Shown: piece by piece, positions 1-11,339 of the stretch
Position numbering within the stretch: position 1 is the stretch's first letter
How the letters are laid out: each line of letters begins with the position of its first letter
DNA from: Polyporus tsugae
Taxonomy: Eukaryota; Basidiomycota; Agaricomycetes; Polyporales; Polyporaceae
Reading direction: 5' to 3'
Assembly (NCBI GenBank): GCA_024305745.1
Contig: JAHRBS010000007.1
Location: forward strand, 682,001-746,000
DNA length: 64,000 nucleotides
Program-made: the position numbers and the translations under genes
Notes under the pieces: generated by a model
The model's input: the letters and a program-made list of their open reading frames with translations, nothing else
What the model was told of the DNA's origin: nothing
Databases searched by the model: none

Positions 1-2543
1 CTGGACGCAAGGTGGAAGATGAGACGTGGACTTTGATAAGGCCGTGTAGCAATCACACACTGGATGTCCGTGTCAGCGATGAAAGCACGAAGCCAGGCCA
101 GACTGAGAGTACGGTGCAAAATAATCACAATTAGTATCATACGAAAATGCGACACCCAGCTAACACCCCCACCCCCCTTCGGGCAGGACATCCTACGTTG
201 GGACTTAAACTTACTTTTGTATCGTTGAAGTTGGGTTGAAGTGTTCCGCATAATCAGCTGTACCCGGGTTTGACACGGAACTCGCCTTCCGAGAAGATGT
301 ATGATCGGTCTCCCAGAGTCGTGCTTCATTATGCGGTCACGAATGACGATTTTCTTCAACATTCTAGATGGCCTGATCAGTAAGAGCCCTGCAACATGTC
401 AGGCACTGGGAAAACCCTTACAACTCAATCAGCGCGTTGATGGGAAAGATTCCGAGGCTTGACATCCCAAACTATCTGTCCAGCCACACGAGTATCACAT
501 GCACAAGGTCATCTACCGGTTGTGTTGTGTTCAGGGTCTACAAATCGCGCTGAGATAGCCATTATACTACGACGTAGCTTACTGTGGCGCAAGTTACAGT
601 GATTGTCAGATATGCCAAACAAACAGAAGAGCGATTGATCTCACTTTATAGATGGTCCGGTTCCCCCTGCACTGCAAGTCCCACAAGCTGAGGTCAATGT
701 CCCTGTCGAAGCCAAAATGGTATATCACTCGCCTCATCTAGTTCACGTACTGCACCGCCCGATCTACACAGCCGTTGGCAGATCACCAGGAAATACCGAG
801 TACGGCCCAGGGAGATGGTGCGAATCAGTGCGAATCACGCAGAGCATGGGGCTGCAGGAGCCTGCTTAAGCATCCCATCTCGAGACCGTCCCAGCCATGA
901 GACTATCTGTCGCTTGAAACCTGATGATTGTACACAATCTGTATGTACGTGTTCAGCGCCGCGACATGAGCCCCACATACGCGCAGGCGAACAGATAGGA
1001 TACCTTGAGCTTCCACTTCTCCAGGTCCGTACCAGGGGCATCGACGTACAAGAGGAAGTTGTAGTCGCAGATGCAGCCGAGGGCGAGCAACGTTGCGACC
1101 CTCGCTCATCCAGGCTCTAGGGCGGAAAGAGCCATCGAAGTTGACACAAACGACCTCGCCTTGAGATTCTGCGGTCCACACGTCAGACATGACCGCATCG
1201 CTTTCATCTGTAAAGCAAAACATGTACCTCGGTGCCTCCTCGACGGACAGCGTAATCTTCAGTCCGAGAGGTCCAGGCCCACTAAGGATCGGGTCACGAT
1301 GGTAGATTTCTGTGAGCTTCTGCACCGTCGTCTTCCCAGAAATAGGAAACGGTTCGACGTGATGGGCCACTCGCAGCAAAGGGCGGGTGTTGAAGAGGAA
1401 TGCAGTCTTGTTCATTGGGAGTATCCGTCCTGCGAGTTGACCAGATAGCCTCAGTAGAGCATCGCCTTCGTTTCGAAGTGAGTCGTGACTGGACATAAAT
1501 ACTTGGAATCCTTTCCTGGATAAGCTTTTGTCCCCGGCCCTGATCGAACCACGGCTGTGTGATCGCAGCATTCATAAACAGAAGAAAGGAAGTTCTTCAA
1601 CCCTATCGACATCGAGTGGGAGATCACCGGCACCCGCGATACAGGGGTGTTAAGGTACGGTTCATCGCTGTGCAGGGAAGCGAAAGCGCTGACCTGTGAG
1701 ATAGCGGAACGATCCCATTGTCATATCCCGGATGCGGGATCACGGCCCACTTGCGCGGGCTGCCTTGCAAGTAACCCTAAGTCGAGAGGCGGAGACTTCA
1801 AAGCGCCGTTATCCATAAGGCGTGAGCGACTCAGGCAAGGCTGACCAAAGTTGTGACGCACAGTAATCGTAGCCAAGACCCAAGGATGGAAACCTATGGA
1901 AATACGACATCCAGTTAGCAACTGTCTTCGAGAAAGGAGACGTGATGGGCTGAGTACTTACTAGCTTTCTGACTGTCGAGACACCCTGTACAATCGCTTG
2001 ATATGCGTGCGTGACGACCACGCCGTTTTCGTAGGTTTGCTTGCTTCGTGTTCGAGATCTGAGGATGTATTATCTATTAGTATATGATAAGGAAGAGATA
2101 CCGTCACCTCACTGAGCCTGCTTCCCGCATCGTCCGGTTCCTCCCCAGACTCTCATGCCTCTCCCCACACAAGGGTCCCCGGGGAAAAGCCTGCCGGCGC
2201 CACGCCTATATGATGTGCAGACCAATGGTCACTCCAACCCGGCTCTGGGAGCCTAGTGACTACTGTACCGAGTCAGCGATGAGCTGCATGCAATCTCCAG
2301 AACGAAAGGGGACGCACCATAACGCCAACACAAAAGTTCGCATGTCTTCACGTATCGTATACGCCTGCTGTATTCGATCTCTTGAAATTGTGACTATCAG
2401 ATGGCGAGGTTGGAGGGAGGGCCCGCCTGCATGGCTCGTCGGGGGTCGTCAGGACGATGCGTACGAGCTCGTAGTGTGCCAAGGAAGATCAGCGAAGATG
2501 CATTATCAAGTGGTAGTACTTGGTTGATTAGTTGTTTTGAGGA
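1..2543. other. Gene-poor left flank
   Basis: I see no intact gene here. Frames are short and lack splice-supported extensions. The only coding-like stretch is the doubtful minus-strand frame at 903-1571. The stretch ends at a Helitron-like terminus (2544-2577), so part of it may be the body of a decayed non-autonomous element. That is inference. Confidence 0.5.
903..1571 (-). pseudogene. Possible broken gene, unrecognised family
   Basis: A 222-codon minus-strand frame opens at an ATG at 1571. From about residue 25 to 150 it has a believable coding composition, with no low-complexity runs and mixed hydrophobic and charged residues. I do not recognise the family. Around 1098-1107 the plausible reading jumps to another frame. 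The original frame turns arginine- and proline-rich, while the neighbouring frame reads VATLLALGCICDYNFLLYVD and continues to about 1000 without an obvious donor or acceptor at the jump. This looks like a one-base frameshift in a decaying gene. A chance open frame remains possible. No partner gene lies nearby and no domain is visible. Confidence 0.3.
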
Positions 2544-2577
2544 ACCCTAACCCTGTTCTAGGGTTCGGCATCGCTAA
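2544..2577 (+). repeat. Helitron-like 3' terminus, copy 1
   Basis: This 34-nt segment matches the reverse complement of 12044-12077 with only two differences. It contains a short hairpin (AACCCT, five-base loop, AGGGTT), then 12 nt ending in CTAA, after which the two copies diverge at once. A hairpin followed 10-12 nt later by CTRR is the known layout of Helitron 3' ends. Copy 1 is followed by C rather than the T expected after a Helitron. The leading CCCTAACCCT also resembles two telomere units. Confidence 0.45.
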
Positions 2578-2718
2578 CCCCTCTTTCACATCCGTGAGCA
2601 AAGTCTCGGGTGGGTTCGGTACTGTCTGAAGTAGTAGCTCCGTCACTTCCACTATACCTCACCTTCCTTTCCTCGTCCATCTCGGCTGTCGACTCTATCC
2701 TAGACACCACTGGAACAC

Positions 2719-3092
2719 ATGTTTGCTTCGGTATGTGTCCGTTCTGACTCAAGGGGTCGTCCTAGAACTGAGGTCGCAAATGCGAAACAGATCAGCTCGT
2801 GGTGGGGAGGCTCCGGCTCATCCGCGCCCGCCATCCAGGACAAGCCGTACGATCCCACAGACCCGAAACAAAACCCGCTGAACCCCAAGGGCCTCAAACC
2901 GTGTGTTTCTCTCTCTTCTTGGGGTGCCTGAGTGCTTGACGGTGGCATTGCAGGTGCTGCGCGTGTCCCGAGACCAAGTCGGCTCGGGATGACTGTTTTT
3001 TGAACGCAGACACGTCGGAGGCGGATGAAAAGTGCAAAGAGCTTGTGCAGAGGCATGTTGCGTGCATGCGCAGCCTTGGGTTCAAGGTCTGA
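2719..3092 (+). CDS. COX17: COX17, copper chaperone for cytochrome c oxidase
   Basis: Predicted 86-aa protein in three exons: 2719-2730, 2791-2900 and 2954-3092. Cox17 sits in the mitochondrial intermembrane space and hands Cu(I) to Sco1 and Cox11 for assembly of cytochrome oxidase. The family signature is clear: LNPKGLKP just before a CCAC copper-binding motif, then the twin CX9C helix-turn-helix (cysteines in DDCF, EKC and VACMRSLG), ending GFKV. The length is normal for the family. The start is inferred. The only suitable ATG lies in a 12-nt first exon followed by a consensus GTATGT donor, and the next exon opens with ISSWWGG, which resembles the usual Cox17 N-terminus. It converges on the RBR ligase gene 200 bp downstream. 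Confidence 0.9.
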
Positions 3093-3292
3093 CGATACGA
3101 GGTCCATCTGTTAGAGAAGGCGGGGGAGGACACCCCAAAACTGGATACATTGTTCTGTGCGTCGTCCATGCTGTACCCTATCTAATTTGTAATCCTGCAC
3201 GCTCTGTTATCTCCGCTCCGTCAATCCATGGCATGCTGTGGCCGCTCCCGAATAATACTGTGAGAATGTGATGGCTATTTTGCCGGCTGTGC

Positions 3293-5308
3293 TCATTCTG
3301 AGGGCACGTTCCACTCCCAACGATTCTGCTCCAGCCTGTCCGCGGTGTCCTGCAACACGATCTCGTGACGGCCACGAACGTAGACCTGTTCTCGATGAGT
3401 ACGACAATGGTGTTTGGATACGGACAATATACGTACCGTTTTGTCCATCATGCGCTGCCGGAGGCTTTTCACACTATCAGCCTCCACAGGCTCTTCCAGC
3501 AGCTGGGATAGGTCCTCCACAGCCTTTTCCAGGTCTCTGGGATGAAGAGTCAATGCGAACATCTGTCAGGGAATATACTGCGTATACGTACGCTTGTATG
3601 GCCTCAAATATTTCCTTGTCGTTCCCCGAGGCAAGGAAGTATGCCATTGCATATGTCCATTTGAGCGTCAGGCGACATCGCGTGAGCTCGTCAACCGCAT
3701 CGTGCATGAACGTGGACTATAGTGCAAGTTGAAGGACAGCGCTAGATACTATAGTTACGACCGAAGGTCACGTACCTCGATCCACGACATCTTGCTCGTC
3801 TCCTGCCACTCGACCATCTTCTCCTCTGTGCGGGAGCACAACTCCTCGTCGAGCCGCGCGGAGATCTCGTGGTTGTTGAAGCGATCGAAGTAGAAGAGCC
3901 ACTTCTCGAGGCTCTGCCTCGCCGCCGTCTTGAGCGCATCCGGCTCCGGCTCCTTCCACGCGTTGCACACCTCGTTGTTGTACCCGTGCACGTCCCAGTT
4001 CTTCATGCAGAGCCAGCAGAACTGGTAGCTGCAGTGCCGGCAGAGAATCCGGCTGCCACAACAAGAGTACCGTAAGTGCTGATTCTCAGATACACGCAGG
4101 CGCGGAAATGAAACGCTTACTTGCACCCGCCGTTCTTCTCGATGTTGTTCTCGCACTTCGGGCAGGTGCGCGTGTTCGCCTTGATCCACTGCGCCGTCCC
4201 GGCGTCCTCGCGCGCGTTCTTGAGCCACGTCTTCACGAACTTGCAGATGATGGGCCGATGGTCGGAGTCGAAGCCGCACCCGAAGCAGAAAGCGTGTGCG
4301 GATGCGCACCGGACGGTGGGCACGACCGTCGCTAGAGACGACTTGTTCGCGGACGAGCAGGAGACCGTCTCGGTGCAGCCGGGGTGGGGGCAAAACCGAA
4401 GCTGCGGGTGCGCGCCAACGTAGGCCTGTCGGATGAGCTCCTGATAGCTAATGTGCCGCGTCAGTATGTACGTCGACCATGCCCGGACACGAGAAACCAG
4501 TACCGACCGTTCGTTCACGCTAGGCTCTACCAGCTTGCCGATGGACGGCCCGTCGACGATGGTGCTACAGTCGTCGTGCATGCACGCGAACGTGCACTGC
4601 CCTTCGTCTTTAATCTTCGACGTCGCGTAGAGCTGCCAACAGGGCTTGCAGAACGAGTGTTTGCACCGTAGTTGGAACACGGCAGGTGGCGCGTCGTCGC
4701 AGCAGACGGGGCAGAGGAACTCGGATGGTGGCGGGAAAGGCGACTCGAGCCGGACGCGCTTCGCGGGGGGCGGACTCATGTCCATATCATCCTCCACAGA
4801 TGCAGGCTCGCCACAGTCCTGCAGCACGCGATCTGCGGACTCGAGGAACTTCTCAATAAGGCGGTCGTTGTTCCAGTTGAAATGGCGCAACAGTATGGAC
4901 ACGATGGGTGTCTGTAGGCATCTCACGCGGGGAAGAGGGTTTTGTTGTAATGCCATAGCAGATTCAGGGGAAGTGAGAGTCAACTAGGGGTGGCGGCGAA
5001 CAAACACAGAAGAGTGCTGCACCGGGGGCGCACCTCTAAACCAATGATACTAGCTACACTATTAATGTCGTTGTTCACCAGCTCTTGAAGCTGCGCTACC
5101 GATAAGGACTTGTGCTCGACGTCGCGGCTCCTGTCCTTGCCCTTGGGCTGGGGGATCATCGGCTCGTCGTCGAAGTCGGAATCATTCGTGCCCTTGAAGA
5201 TGCCAGGGGTCAACTTTGAGATATTGTTCGACAGCAAGACTCTCGTACATCTATTCTCGAGTCATCCGAGTCGTAGTAGTCGCTACCAGCATCAGAGTAG
5301 TCGGACAT
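3293..5308 (-). CDS. Ariadne-type RBR E3 ubiquitin ligase
   Basis: Predicted 514 aa, the usual size of Ariadne/HHARI proteins, in eight exons: 5308-5249, 5192-5034, 4911-4508, 4447-4121, 4052-3776, 3716-3592, 3536-3437 and 3385-3293. RBR ligases take ubiquitin from an E2 onto a RING2 cysteine, then pass it to substrate. The N-terminus is acidic (MSDYSDAGSDYYDSDD). RING1 starts at FLCPVCCDD. The IBR holds FCPHPGC and FCFGCG. RING2/Rcat runs from TCPKCENNIEKNGGC to FCWLC. The C-terminus has the helical Ariadne domain (FDRFNNHE, MAYFLASGN, DLEKAVEDLSQLLE, RWEW). Two introns (3386-3436 and 4448-4507) are multiples of three and stop-free, so unspliced reading would hide them. Rcat reads GCNRILC, so the histidine normally two residues after the catalytic cysteine is replaced by arginine. 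Confidence 0.88.
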
Positions 5309-5685
5309 GGTGGTCGAGTGCTAAGAGAGGGACGCCACCCTCGGACCCGCCGCGCATGACTTGATAAGGATATTAACTCGCCTTTTCCCGGGTAACACAA
5401 AAGATTATTCAGCCTGGAAAGAATCAACATAGGCATGTTCCCACGACTACATGGACAACAAATTGGAATCATGCCAATGGCGGCTTGTGCATCTCTCCTC
5501 TCCCCATCATCGTCTCCTCCTCACTGTCCGTCACGGCGTATATCGTCTTCAAGCAGTCGCCTTCCTTCGAACTGGTTGTTAGCCTTGTGTGCTAGCTCGG
5601 CCCAATACCACTTTTTCTCTTAGATACCGGGGAAAAGGTGTCTCAGCTTCGCTGGAGGCATTGAGGACCTGTCTCGAACTTTGCA
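5309..5685. promoter_or_regulatory. Divergent RBR/PFS2 intergenic region
   Basis: This 377-bp interval separates the RBR start (minus) from the PFS2 start (plus) and presumably carries both promoters. It contains pyrimidine-rich stretches around 5495-5540. I see no clear TATA box or other gene. Confidence 0.5.
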
Positions 5686-7814
5686 ATGGCTTCGACGGAC
5701 TCCTTACCTGTTCTTCTTCCTGCTCGTTATCTTCCGTCTCAGGATGCGCCCAAGATAGGGTGGACGTCGAAGCGCGACTTGGAGATTCCAAACACACCGC
5801 CGCCCGAAGACCCTCGGGCTCTGGAGATGGATATGGCGAGGCAGCTGGCTGACGGCAAGCCCGTGAAGAAGGTGCGCCCGCGGAGGACAGTCGACTACGG
5901 AGGAGGTATGGGACGATGGGTTTTGGTGAGTGCGCCGCATATATCCACTCGCGTGCCAGCATAGCTGACGGTATGTCATGCAGATGCGCAAAATGCGGCC
6001 GAATTCGACGTATGTGCCTCAGCTGAGGCCTGCGCCGCCGTATATCATCGATGTAGGGGTGGACTGTCGGGCATGTACGGAGTACAGAGACTCAATATAT
6101 CTCGTGTGCAGCTCCTGCCGCCGAAGGCGTACCCCAACAACCCTTCAACATCCTTGTGCACTAAGTTCGTGCATACATCGACCAACAAGATCAGATGTCC
6201 GGTCAACTGTGTTGTGGTTAGTCCATCTCGCAATAAACCTTTGTATCGTAGAATTTCCAATGCTGAGGCCCTCATAGTGGACACCAGAAGCGCGGCGAAT
6301 ATTGACTGGCTCCACGAGCGGCGAGTTCACGCTGTGGAATGGCCTGACGTTCAACTTCGAGACCATCCTGCAAGCCCACGACTCCGCCGTCCGCACAATG
6401 CAGTTCACCCACTCGGGAGCGTTCCTTGCGTCCGCTGACCAGAGCGGCGTCATCAAGTACTTCCAGCCAAACATGAACAACTTGACGCAATGGACGGGCC
6501 ACCGAGAAGCAATCCGTGGGCTGAGCTTCAGTCCGGACGACAACAGGTTTGCCACTGCTAGCGACGACTCTACCATTAGGCTATGGTCATTCGAGGAGCA
6601 ACGCGCGGAGCGGACATTGACCGGTGAGCGTCGTGCCTGCATGATGTGTTGTCTGTGTTGCTGATTAGTCGCTCTAGGTCATGGTTGGGATGTGAAGTGT
6701 GTCGAATGGCATCCTACGAAGGGTCTTCTCGTGTCGGGCAGCAAAGACAACATGATCAAGTTCTGGGACCCTCGGACAGCGACCGTTCTATCCACCCTGT
6801 GCGTCAGACCGGCTTTGTTGGTAGGATGGGTTTGACCGGTTCAGTACAGGCACTACCACAAGAACACTGTCCAGGCTCTCTCTTGGTCGCCAAACGGGGA
6901 TCTTGTGGCCAGCGCATCAAGAGACCAGACCGTCCGTGTCTTCGACATCCGGGCGATGAAGGAACTTCGCCTGCTGAAGGGACACAAGAAAGAAGTCTGC
7001 TGTGGGTGCACTACATCGTGTCGTTACTCAATGACCAACTCATCTTTGCCCCCTCCCGCCAGCTATCGCCTGGCACCCGTTTCACCCAATGCTCGTTTCC
7101 GGTGGCTCAGAAGGTGCCATCCTCCACTGGGACCTCTCGTCTTCCTCCGAGCCGCCAGCGTCCCAGGTGCTCTCCCAGCAACCCGGACCTCGCGCGACGC
7201 TCTCGCAAGCGCACGATTCCAACGTCTGGGCGCTCGCCTTCCACCCGCTCGGTCACATCCTCGTCAGCGCATCCAACGACCACACCACACGCTTCTGGTG
7301 TCGCGAGCGTCCCGGAGACGCATCCTCCGTATTCTCCGGGGGAGGCGAGAAGCCACCGGAGATCACGGACACATCAGGGCAGGACGAGGACGAGGAGGCG
7401 ATGGTGCCCGGCTTCGGCATGGTCGGGGGCGCGAACGGCTGGTGGGGCGGCAAGGAGGAAGACGGGCGCGATGGGCCGACAGGCTCGGCGGCGTCCGGGG
7501 CTGGCTTCCCTAGCCAGTCGAGCGCGATGGATACGAGTGATGATATGATTCCTGGGCTGGGTGGAATTCCTGGACTGGGCGGGTTCGACGGTGGTTCCGT
7601 GTCAGCGGGGCCTGTGGTGGGACGGCAGAGCGGCCCGCTGCCCTCGCAGGAGGACATGTTTGGACATGGCGGTGGGGAGCCTGATGGGTATGAGAGTGGT
7701 AGGGGAGGTCGTGGGAGGCGATGGGGCCGTGGTGGCCATGGAGGAAATCGGGACGGAGGATATCGCGACGGTGGCGGTGGATATGGCGGTGGATCACGCC
7801 GTGGGAGATTTTGA
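5686..7814 (+). CDS. PFS2: PFS2, WD40 subunit of the cleavage/polyadenylation factor
   Basis: Predicted 594 aa in seven exons: 5686-5925, 5984-6052, 6112-6216, 6278-6623, 6678-6798, 6850-7001 and 7063-7814. All joins keep frame. Pfs2 (human WDR33) is the beta-propeller scaffold of the nuclear 3'-end processing complex and helps recognise the poly(A) signal. Diagnostic pieces are [13 protein letters not shown] before the propeller, then WD repeats including [55 protein letters not shown] and [18 protein letters not shown]. The last 170 residues are low-complexity: acidic, then glycine-rich, ending in RGG/GYGGG-type repeats that suggest RNA binding. The start ATG gives the expected basic N-terminus. 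The gene is a housekeeping neighbour of COX17 and the RBR ligase. Confidence 0.92.
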
Positions 7815-8423
7815 TGTGGTTTGTGGATGCGTCTTTTCTGTGAATAGCAGGTTCTGATGAGCACATCCTTGCCAGGCCGCAATCTCTACCTTTTCGTCAG
7901 CCTTTGGATGTATATTTGTTTTGAGATCCTCTCTCTTCGAATGCCCAAAGAGTTCAAGGCGTTCCATAGGTACATTGAGTCGGCTAGTCGGCGGTTCCTG
8001 CAGTGACGTGGGATATGGAAGTTTGATTAAGTAGATTGAGGGAAACCAATCGCGATGGTCCAACTCGACTGAGCGGCCACATCTCTTCCTGCACCGGGCA
8101 TACATATAAGGTTCAAGCGTAGACACGGTATGTACATATGCGCTACATTCCATCTACATTCCGTCCAGAGCCCTCCCCACCTTCACGCGTCGCTCACCAC
8201 TTTCCTCCCCCACGTCCTTTTTTCCAGAGTTCTGAGAGGCACAATTCCCAAAATTACTCCGGCGGATCTCTACTGTTCAAGCCTCTCATTTCAGCCTTAT
8301 CCGCTCTGATATTCGACATCCCTTCCCGGAGTTGGGGTCCCGTCCTTGGTAACTGGTAAGTAAATACTGTTTGACAGGTTTTCAGTACTCACTGACGTGC
8401 AGGAGGAAGCCGTCCCTTGAAGA
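7815..8423. other. Intergenic region and 5' leader of the HET gene
   Basis: No gene seen. The right end holds the probable HET 5'-UTR with its own intron (8356-8402). No TATA box is obvious. Confidence 0.5.
8356..8402 (+). other. Probable 5'-UTR intron of the HET gene
   Basis: A 47-nt segment begins GTAAGTAAAT, contains a CTGAC branch-like site (ACTCACTGACG) and ends GTGCAG, 21 nt before the HET start codon. The signals match introns elsewhere in the window. Confidence 0.5.
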
Positions 8424-10443
8424 ATGTGGCTCCTCAGGACTGCCAGTGCAGAGCTCCATTACTTCGTGTCCCCGGAAAGTGTTCCCGGAGGATATGCCAT
8501 CCTTTCCCACGTCTGGGACCCGCCGAACGAGCAATCCTTCCAGGATATCCAGGCCTTGCGCGCCTCCTGTGCCGAAGCCGGTCTGTATCCCCGTGACCAC
8601 GTTTCTGACAAAATCCGGCAATGTTGCAAACTCGCAGAGCAACACGGCGACGATTGGCTATGGGTCGACACCTGCTGTATCGACAAGACGAGCAGCACTG
8701 AGCTCTCCGAAGCTATCAACTCGATGTTCCGTTACTATTCCCTGGCCAATGTTTGTTACGCATACCTCGCTGACGTCCCGACCGTCGATGCGGCCATCCT
8801 CAGCCGCGAAACCTCGGCCTTCTGGAGGAGTAGGTGGCACAAGCGGGGATGGACGCTGCAGGAGCTCCTGGCACCTGCTGTCTTATTCTTCATGTCAGGG
8901 AGCTGGGAGATGCTGGGGTCTAAGGCAGAGCTTAGTCACGTTTTGGAGCAGATCACAAGAGTGCCTGCCGGGGTGCTCTCATACCAGGAGACGTTCAGCG
9001 ACGCCAGCATCGCACAGCGTATGTCTTGGGCCGCAGGGCGCGAGACGACGCGCCCGGAAGATGAGGCTTATTGTCTGATGGGTCTCTTCGGGATCAACAT
9101 GCCGACGTTGTACGGCGAGGGCCGGCGGGCGTTCAGGAGACTTCAGCAGGAAATACTGAAGCAATGCGTCGACACCTCGCTGTTTACGTGGAGCAACACT
9201 CCATCCGAAGCGGTCCCGAGCCTCCTCCGAGTCAACCCACCTCAACTAGGTGGTTGTCACTCCGGTCATGATGCCCACGACATCGACGCTCGTTTCTTGG
9301 CGAATTCGCCGTCGGATTTCACCAGTGCGGCAGGAACTAGATGCGCTTTGATCGACCCTAGCGGATTGCAACTTCCTGGCTCTCCGTCTCGATTGGTAAG
9401 CACCCAAACAATACTTCTACGACATGAAAGTAGAGGCTGATGTTAGATCTTTTCTCATAGTCAAGTATCTGGAATACGTTCCGGGCCCAACCCTCCCATT
9501 CGAAATCACTCCCTATGGCGTCCGGGCGCATATCCCGCTCCTCCAGATCAAGCACCTCCAGATGGCCATCCTATTCTCCTACAAAGATAATGCTCAAGAT
9601 AAAAACCAACATCTCGCCCTCCTCCTCTCCCCGTGCTCGACTGAGAGAAACCCCTTGCTTCAGTCATTCCCCTTGTATTGCATTGGCATCCGTATCAAGT
9701 ATCACCAGGGGCTCGGGACTATAGTCATGTTTCACCCCCGCATGGCGCTGCTCGATGGGGACTTACAGACCTTGCGCTTTTACGGGCAGACGGCCAAGTG
9801 GACAGACATATACATCCGTGACGACCCCATCTCCGCATCGACGCTTTCTCCCGCGGTGGTTGCGGCATGCCTCCGAGCCGGGGACGAGCTCAACCTCAAG
9901 CGCTATCTCTGGTTGAGCCAACTACTTCGGGTGAATTCTCACTTCCACTTCGCTTGGGATTCACTGGGACCTCTTCTCCGACGGGGATACTCCTTAACTC
10001 TGTTTCAGCCCCGGCGAGGCACGGTCGTCCTGGAATTGAAGGAGACGACGCATCCGGGGATTTGGATAGCCTTGGGGAGGTGTCACGGTCCGCACGCGAA
10101 CCCAGGGGATCCGGAGCTGCCAACTCGTCCCCACTGGGCCCGACTGATCCTCCGCCCATACGGCACCGACCCGCTGCAGTCGGCGGTGCACGACTGCGAA
10201 AACGACCACGTCAGGGCATGGCCGGGAATGGCGAGGACGTTCAAGTACCACGATAGCCATGGGTTCTACAGCTTCGCGCTGTCGTTCTCCCCTGCCCTGG
10301 ACGATGTTTTCAAACTCCGTGTCTCGCCGATCATGCATATCAACCCCTCGCACGAGGACCTCTTGGCCGCGCTCGCAGACCCTCCCCGGGAGCCTCGATA
10401 TCGCGGTTTGGGGAAGTTGGTATTTCGTTGCCACTCCACATGA
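8424..10443 (+). CDS. HET-domain protein, possibly frame-broken
   Basis: HET domains occur in fungal vegetative-incompatibility proteins and, in expanded families, in basidiomycetes; most have no assigned role. Exon 1 (8424-9395) encodes the full domain with family landmarks: MWLL start, GYAILSHVWD, WLWVDTCCIDK, EAINSMFRYYSLANVCYAYL, RSRWHKRGWTLQELLAP, then RPEDEAYCLMGLFGINMPTLYGEG. A strong GTAAGC donor follows SPSRL at 9396 and a good acceptor ends at 9460. The clearly homologous downstream frame (YLEYVPG, LPFEITPYGVRAHIPLLQIKH, continuing to 10443) is then one base out of register. A weaker in-frame alternative uses a GTCTCG donor near 9385 and an acceptor TTAG ending near 9444. Either splicing is unusual or the gene has a frameshift. 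It converges on the cerato-platanin gene. Confidence 0.75.
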
Positions 10444-10769
10444 CGGACTTCACGCTCCCGTTTCGCTACCGCCGGCCACATAGTGTAGTTTTCCGAAGGA
10501 AAGCCCAGTTGTTACTGCAAACATGACATGTGTACGACAAACAGTTATTCCAGTAATCGGGTATATGATTCCGACTCAAAGTCCACTGTCGATGCCCGAT
10601 GTCATAGTATCCATCAGACAACGTGTAAAGATACATCCAAAGTCCGACCGGTGGTCAAGAGAAGTCCATATGTGAATGTCCACCTAATGGATCCTCAGGT
10701 TCGACCTATAGAAAGTACACTTAATGCGACACATCCTATCACGCAGCGCAAGCCAGACACACATACCGC
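10444..10769. other. Convergent 3' intergenic region
   Basis: This separates the HET stop (plus) from the cerato-platanin stop (minus). No gene or strong repeat is visible. Confidence 0.5.
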
Positions 10770-11210
10770 CTATAGACCACAAACAGAGCTGTCAACCAAG
10801 GTCGCGACAGCGTCAACACGTCCAAGGTCTCCGGCCTGACCGTTCGTGAGGTCGTTCAGCGCCGCGAATGCGATGTTCCACGTGCCCGCGTTGGCATGAT
10901 CGATCGCGAGGACGTTGATGCTCTTGCCGTTGTAGCTCAGCTGCCAGCACGTCCCGCACTGGTCGCTGTTCCAACTCGGGATGACACCCGCGCCGCCGAT
11001 GTACGGGAAGGACGGGAGGGAGTCGAATGTGGTGAAGCCCTTGTGGAGCAGCCCGTTTGAGCCGTCGGAGCAGGCGGTGACCGCGAGCGAGTTCGAGCCG
11101 GTGTCGTACGTCGGGTCGTATGACACGGAGACGGAGGAGGAGGTCGTCGCGCCGAGCGCGGTGGGAAGGACGGCGACAAGGAGGGCGAGGGTGACGGTCG
11201 TGAACTGCAT
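10770..11210 (-). CDS. Cerato-platanin family secreted protein 1
   Basis: Predicted 146 aa, a single exon. Cerato-platanins are small secreted, cysteine-stabilised proteins with an expansin-like double-psi barrel. They bind chitin oligomers or wall surfaces and some elicit plant defences. A signal peptide is clear (residues 1-20, MQFTTVTLALLVAVLPTALG). The mature protein has the family blocks VSVSYDPTYD, ACSDGSNG, PSFPYIGG, CGTCWQLSYNG and LNDLTNGQA, and ends SSVCGL. Four cysteines are present as expected for two disulfides. The ATG at 11210 gives the signal peptide directly, and a longer upstream open frame is rejected as leader. A TATA-like box lies about 125 bp upstream. A paralog lies at 31.5 kb on the same strand. 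Confidence 0.95.
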   Translation of the reverse strand: MQFTTVTLALLVAVLPTALGATTSSSVSVSYDPTYDTGSNSLAVTACSDGSNGLLHKGFTTFDSLPSFPYIGGAGVIPSWNSDQCGTCWQLSYNGKSINVLAIDHANAGTWNIAFAALNDLTNGQAGDLGRVDAVATLVDSSVCGL

Positions 11211-11332
11211 AATGGCAGTGAGCGGGTGGCGAGGAAAGGGCGGTGACAACGAAACGAAGGGGAGAAGAAAGTGTTCGAAGCCGAGAACGGTACGAAGTGC
11301 ACCACTGAAGATTTTCATCCACTTCGCTGGGC

Positions 11333-11339
11333 TTTTATA
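11333..11339 (-). promoter_or_regulatory. TATA-like box of cerato-platanin 1
   Basis: TATAAAA on the minus strand, about 125 bp upstream of the start codon at 11210. This is consistent with a strongly expressed secreted protein. Confidence 0.5.

Noticed and set aside
2544..2557. Telomere repeat
   Set aside because: Only two CCCTAA-like units inside a longer conserved word that recurs internally at 12 kb; not a telomere array.
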